DNA from: Diadema setosum
Lineage: Eukaryota; Echinodermata; Echinoidea; Diadematoida; Diadematidae
Direction: 5' to 3'
DNA length: 64,000 bases
NCBI RefSeq assembly: GCF_964275005.1
Contig: NC_092692.1
Location: 12,386,764 to 12,450,763 of the forward strand
Below are positions 62,091 to 64,000 of the stretch, piece after piece. The notes below the pieces were generated by a model. That model was not told where the DNA came from. It did no database searches and saw nothing but the letters and a program-made list of their open reading frames with translations. Both the position numbers and the translations under genes were made by a program. How positions within the stretch are numbered: position 1 is the first letter of the stretch; each line of letters opens with the position of its first letter.

Positions 62091-62981
62091 TCATTTCTTG
62101 CCACTTTTCATCGCATCCTGCACGAAGCTGAACACATCCCGTGTGGAGGATGTCCCCGACTGCTTGTCTTCCCCATCCCCGCTTGCTACAAATCCAAACC
62201 CCATGGTCGGCTTGGTGGCGAGGTTGAGAGGGGTCGAGCTCGAGCCGCTCAGCACCGAGTTAGACAGCTGCGGGTACAGGCTGGCGATCTGCTGTGATGT
62301 GAGACCGGGATGAGCATTTGATCTTAGTGGGCTGCCGTGGGCGTTTGGGACTCCGGCCGAAGTAGGCAATGGTGGTTTCTTGGGGGGCTTTTTTGTCGGC
62401 GAGTCACTGGGTGAGATGCTGCTCCATAATTCTGCAAAGCCAGCTTCTCTGGACATCAGTGGATCTACCCTGGGGCCAGAGCTTGTCACATCTCCCTTGA
62501 TCGATTGCTGTGTGGCTGGTGTGAAGTTTACCTGCTTGATGTCTTGACTAGAAGGAGTGAATACTGCTTGCTGGATTCCACCATCCTCTTTTGTTTGCTG
62601 ATCTTTTATCCCATCAGTGAGTAAGAGATCCTCACACAACATGCTCTCCTTTCCCTCAACTTTTGAGTCTAGAAGTGAAACGTCTACATGAGATGATGAG
62701 GTCTGGGGCGGAGGACCTCCCAGCAGAAGTCCAGCTTCTGAGGACGCACCCTGATGGGACTTTGCCGAGGGAGGCTTCTCGGCCAGACTCATGCCACTGA
62801 AAAGAGACCCAACCGAGTTGGATGTTAAAGGTATGTCAGTTGTGGGTTGCAACTCTTGACTGTCTGTTGGAATCTGCACTCTGGAAAGGTCCAAATCTGG
62901 TTGGGGAATGAGTTGTGCATCAGACATCACGGGCTGATCTAGTCTGGTGTCAGCTTCTAATCTTTCCAGCTGCCGTAGAAT
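62091..62981 (-). CDS. TEPSIN: TEPSIN last exon (disordered tail with AP-4 motifs)
   Basis: Acceptor GCTTATTTAG then ILRQLERLEA; stop TGA at 62093-62091. The 296 codons before the stop encode a Ser/Pro/Gln-rich tail with the SLFSGM motif in its first third and the FSFVQD motif close to the C-terminus. A PPKKPP stretch could bind SH3-like partners. No strong poly(A) signal lies directly after the stop. AATAAA on the minus strand appears near 61276. Confidence 0.88.
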   Translation of the reverse strand: MLRQLERLEADTRLDQPVMSDAQLIPQPDLDLSRVQIPTDSQELQPTTDIPLTSNSVGSLFSGMSLAEKPPSAKSHQGASSEAGLLLGGPPPQTSSSHVDVSLLDSKVEGKESMLCEDLLLTDGIKDQQTKEDGGIQQAVFTPSSQDIKQVNFTPATQQSIKGDVTSSGPRVDPLMSREAGFAELWSSISPSDSPTKKPPKKPPLPTSAGVPNAHGSPLRSNAHPGLTSQQIASLYPQLSNSVLSGSSSTPLNLATKPTMGFGFVASGDGEDKQSGTSSTRDVFSFVQDAMKSGKK

Positions 62982-63969
62982 CTAAATAAGCATATAAAAC
63001 AGTAGAAACATAAAGAGAAATGTAGATATTGAACTGTAGTGAGTTGTAGAATGTCTGAAAGTAAACATAGGAATCGACCCATGAAATTGTGGTATAATTT
63101 CTTACTGCTGTAATAGCAAAAAATTTGCAACATGTGGGAGTAAATCAAAATCTCATAGTGAATGATAATATCAAGGACTTCATAAATCCTTCTTTTCATT
63201 CATCACAGTCACAAATTACATGTAGAAGGAAAACATAAGGTAAAGCTAAACTAAATAGCCAGAAATATTTCTTTGGAAAAGTAAAGACACAAAAGAGAGT
63301 TTTATCTGAATAACTTTTAATAATAAGAAGTTATATGACAATATAATCTGGTAAAAAAAAAAATCATTTTGAATATGTGTGGTCAAAGAAAAACATCAGA
63401 TAAGAAAAAAAATCCCAAACAAGGTCAGTCAGTGATATAATGTTCTATTGGCACCTTGAAGAGCTACGGCTGCATTATAAACGCGACGGTTTTAGAGAAC
63501 CAGCTTTTTGGCGACCACAAAGTTAATCACTGAAGGTCACTGCCAGCTAATGTAAACAAACAAGCCATCACAACTGACTGTGGCTGCAGAATTTGCACAC
63601 TTTCGTGCTCAGTCGCATTTGGCGGTTACATAAGAAATTCAAAAGCCTGCTGTGTTTATCAGAGGGGAACTCAGTTCCCATAAAAATGGAGCCAGTCAAG
63701 GCATACTTTGGGTGGGCAGCCAGAGCAGTATACACAGACAAGAGATTGCCTTTTCAAAAGGGTTTGTGAAACGCTTTGATGAGGCTCCAGATTTTGGCGG
63801 AAGTATAAACGGGGTATGAGAAGGCAAATCTCACCTTGAGAGCTTTGGATCTGATGGCCCTATCTGGACTGGTCGTAAGGGCTGATAGATGAGAGCTGAG
63901 AAGGGCCAGGGCAACATCCGATGAGACAAGGTCCTCCTTCACAATCCCTTCAATGCCAAAGAGACATCG
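62091..63969 (-). CDS. TEPSIN: Tepsin (AP-4 accessory protein, ENTHD2), 3' part
   Basis: Two exons, 63835-63969 and 62091-62981, join in phase 0. Tepsin is a cytosolic ENTH/VHS-domain protein recruited to trans-Golgi vesicles by the AP-4 adaptor. The first exon and the start of the second match the end of the second helical domain (RCLFGIEGIV, then IRSKALK and ILRQLERLEA; human RALCAIASLG, TNKATK, ILRHFEASC). Then follows a long disordered tail. It carries GSLFSGMSL, fitting the family motif [GS]LFxG[ML]x[LV] that binds the AP-4 beta ear. The tail ends close to VFSFVQDAM, resembling the S[AV]F[SA]FLN motif that binds the epsilon ear. The N-terminal ENTH domain lies beyond the right edge. Confidence 0.88.
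63835..63969 (-). CDS. TEPSIN: TEPSIN internal exon
   Basis: 45 codons, phase 0 at both ends. Acceptor CTGATTGCAG, donor AAG|GTGAGA. Helical repeat ending PDRAIRSKALK. Confidence 0.88.
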
Positions 63970-64000
63970 CTGCAATCAGAAAGAGATAGGTTGATAGATA

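Overview
The window is nuclear DNA from an animal, most likely a marine invertebrate deuterostome (echinoderm-like, perhaps a sea urchin). This rests on intron-rich genes with GT/AG splice sites, orthologues of animal-specific genes, TTAGGG-type telomere-like DNA, AT-rich intergenic sequence, and very dense short inverted-repeat elements, SINEs and microsatellites of the kind seen in echinoderm and amphioxus genomes. The species cannot be named from the sequence alone. No bacterial genes, CRISPR array or rRNA were seen.

Three host genes can be read. (1) CCDC33 on the minus strand fills 10.9 to 45.8 kb. Twenty coding exons with matching splice phases join into an open frame of 1,032 codons plus stop, with probable 5' UTR exons up to about 47.8 kb. 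It has C2-like domains, a Pro/Glu-rich linker and a C-terminal coiled coil. A candidate alternative first exon at 21.0 kb would give a short, coiled-coil-only form of 381 aa. (2) ATP5MF (ATP synthase subunit f) on the plus strand runs from 51.9 to 57.2 kb in four exons and encodes 88 aa. It is divergent from CCDC33. (3) The last two exons of TEPSIN (AP-4 accessory protein, ENTHD2) lie on the minus strand from 62.1 to 64.0 kb, convergent with ATP5MF. The rest of that gene lies beyond the right edge. The three genes have unrelated jobs (C2/coiled-coil protein, mitochondrial ATP synthase, AP-4 vesicle coat), so the layout is ordinary gene neighbourhood and not a pathway.

Region by region: 1 to 10.8 kb is gene-free sequence downstream of CCDC33, with homopolymer hairpins, a TA microsatellite holding a short inverted-repeat element, a TTAA-flanked element, a 5-bp-TSD element and a long ATT tract. 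10.9 to 47.8 kb is CCDC33, its introns loaded with repeats. 28.8 to 33.3 kb (intron 9) is a 4.5-kb foldback made of about 158-bp tandem units in opposite orientation, interrupted by a LINE 3' end. 46.3 to 47.0 kb (5' UTR intron) is a 764-bp palindromic element. 47.9 to 51.7 kb is intergenic. 51.9 to 57.5 kb is ATP5MF. 57.5 to 62.1 kb is intergenic and holds a decayed Ty3/gypsy pol fragment. 62.1 to 64 kb is TEPSIN.

The most unusual content is the set of foldback structures: the 4.5-kb tandem-repeat foldback, two side-by-side near-perfect hairpins at 27.25 to 27.57 kb, the 764-bp palindrome, and a pair of elements in opposite orientation with telomere-like cores at 25.0 and 41.2 kb.
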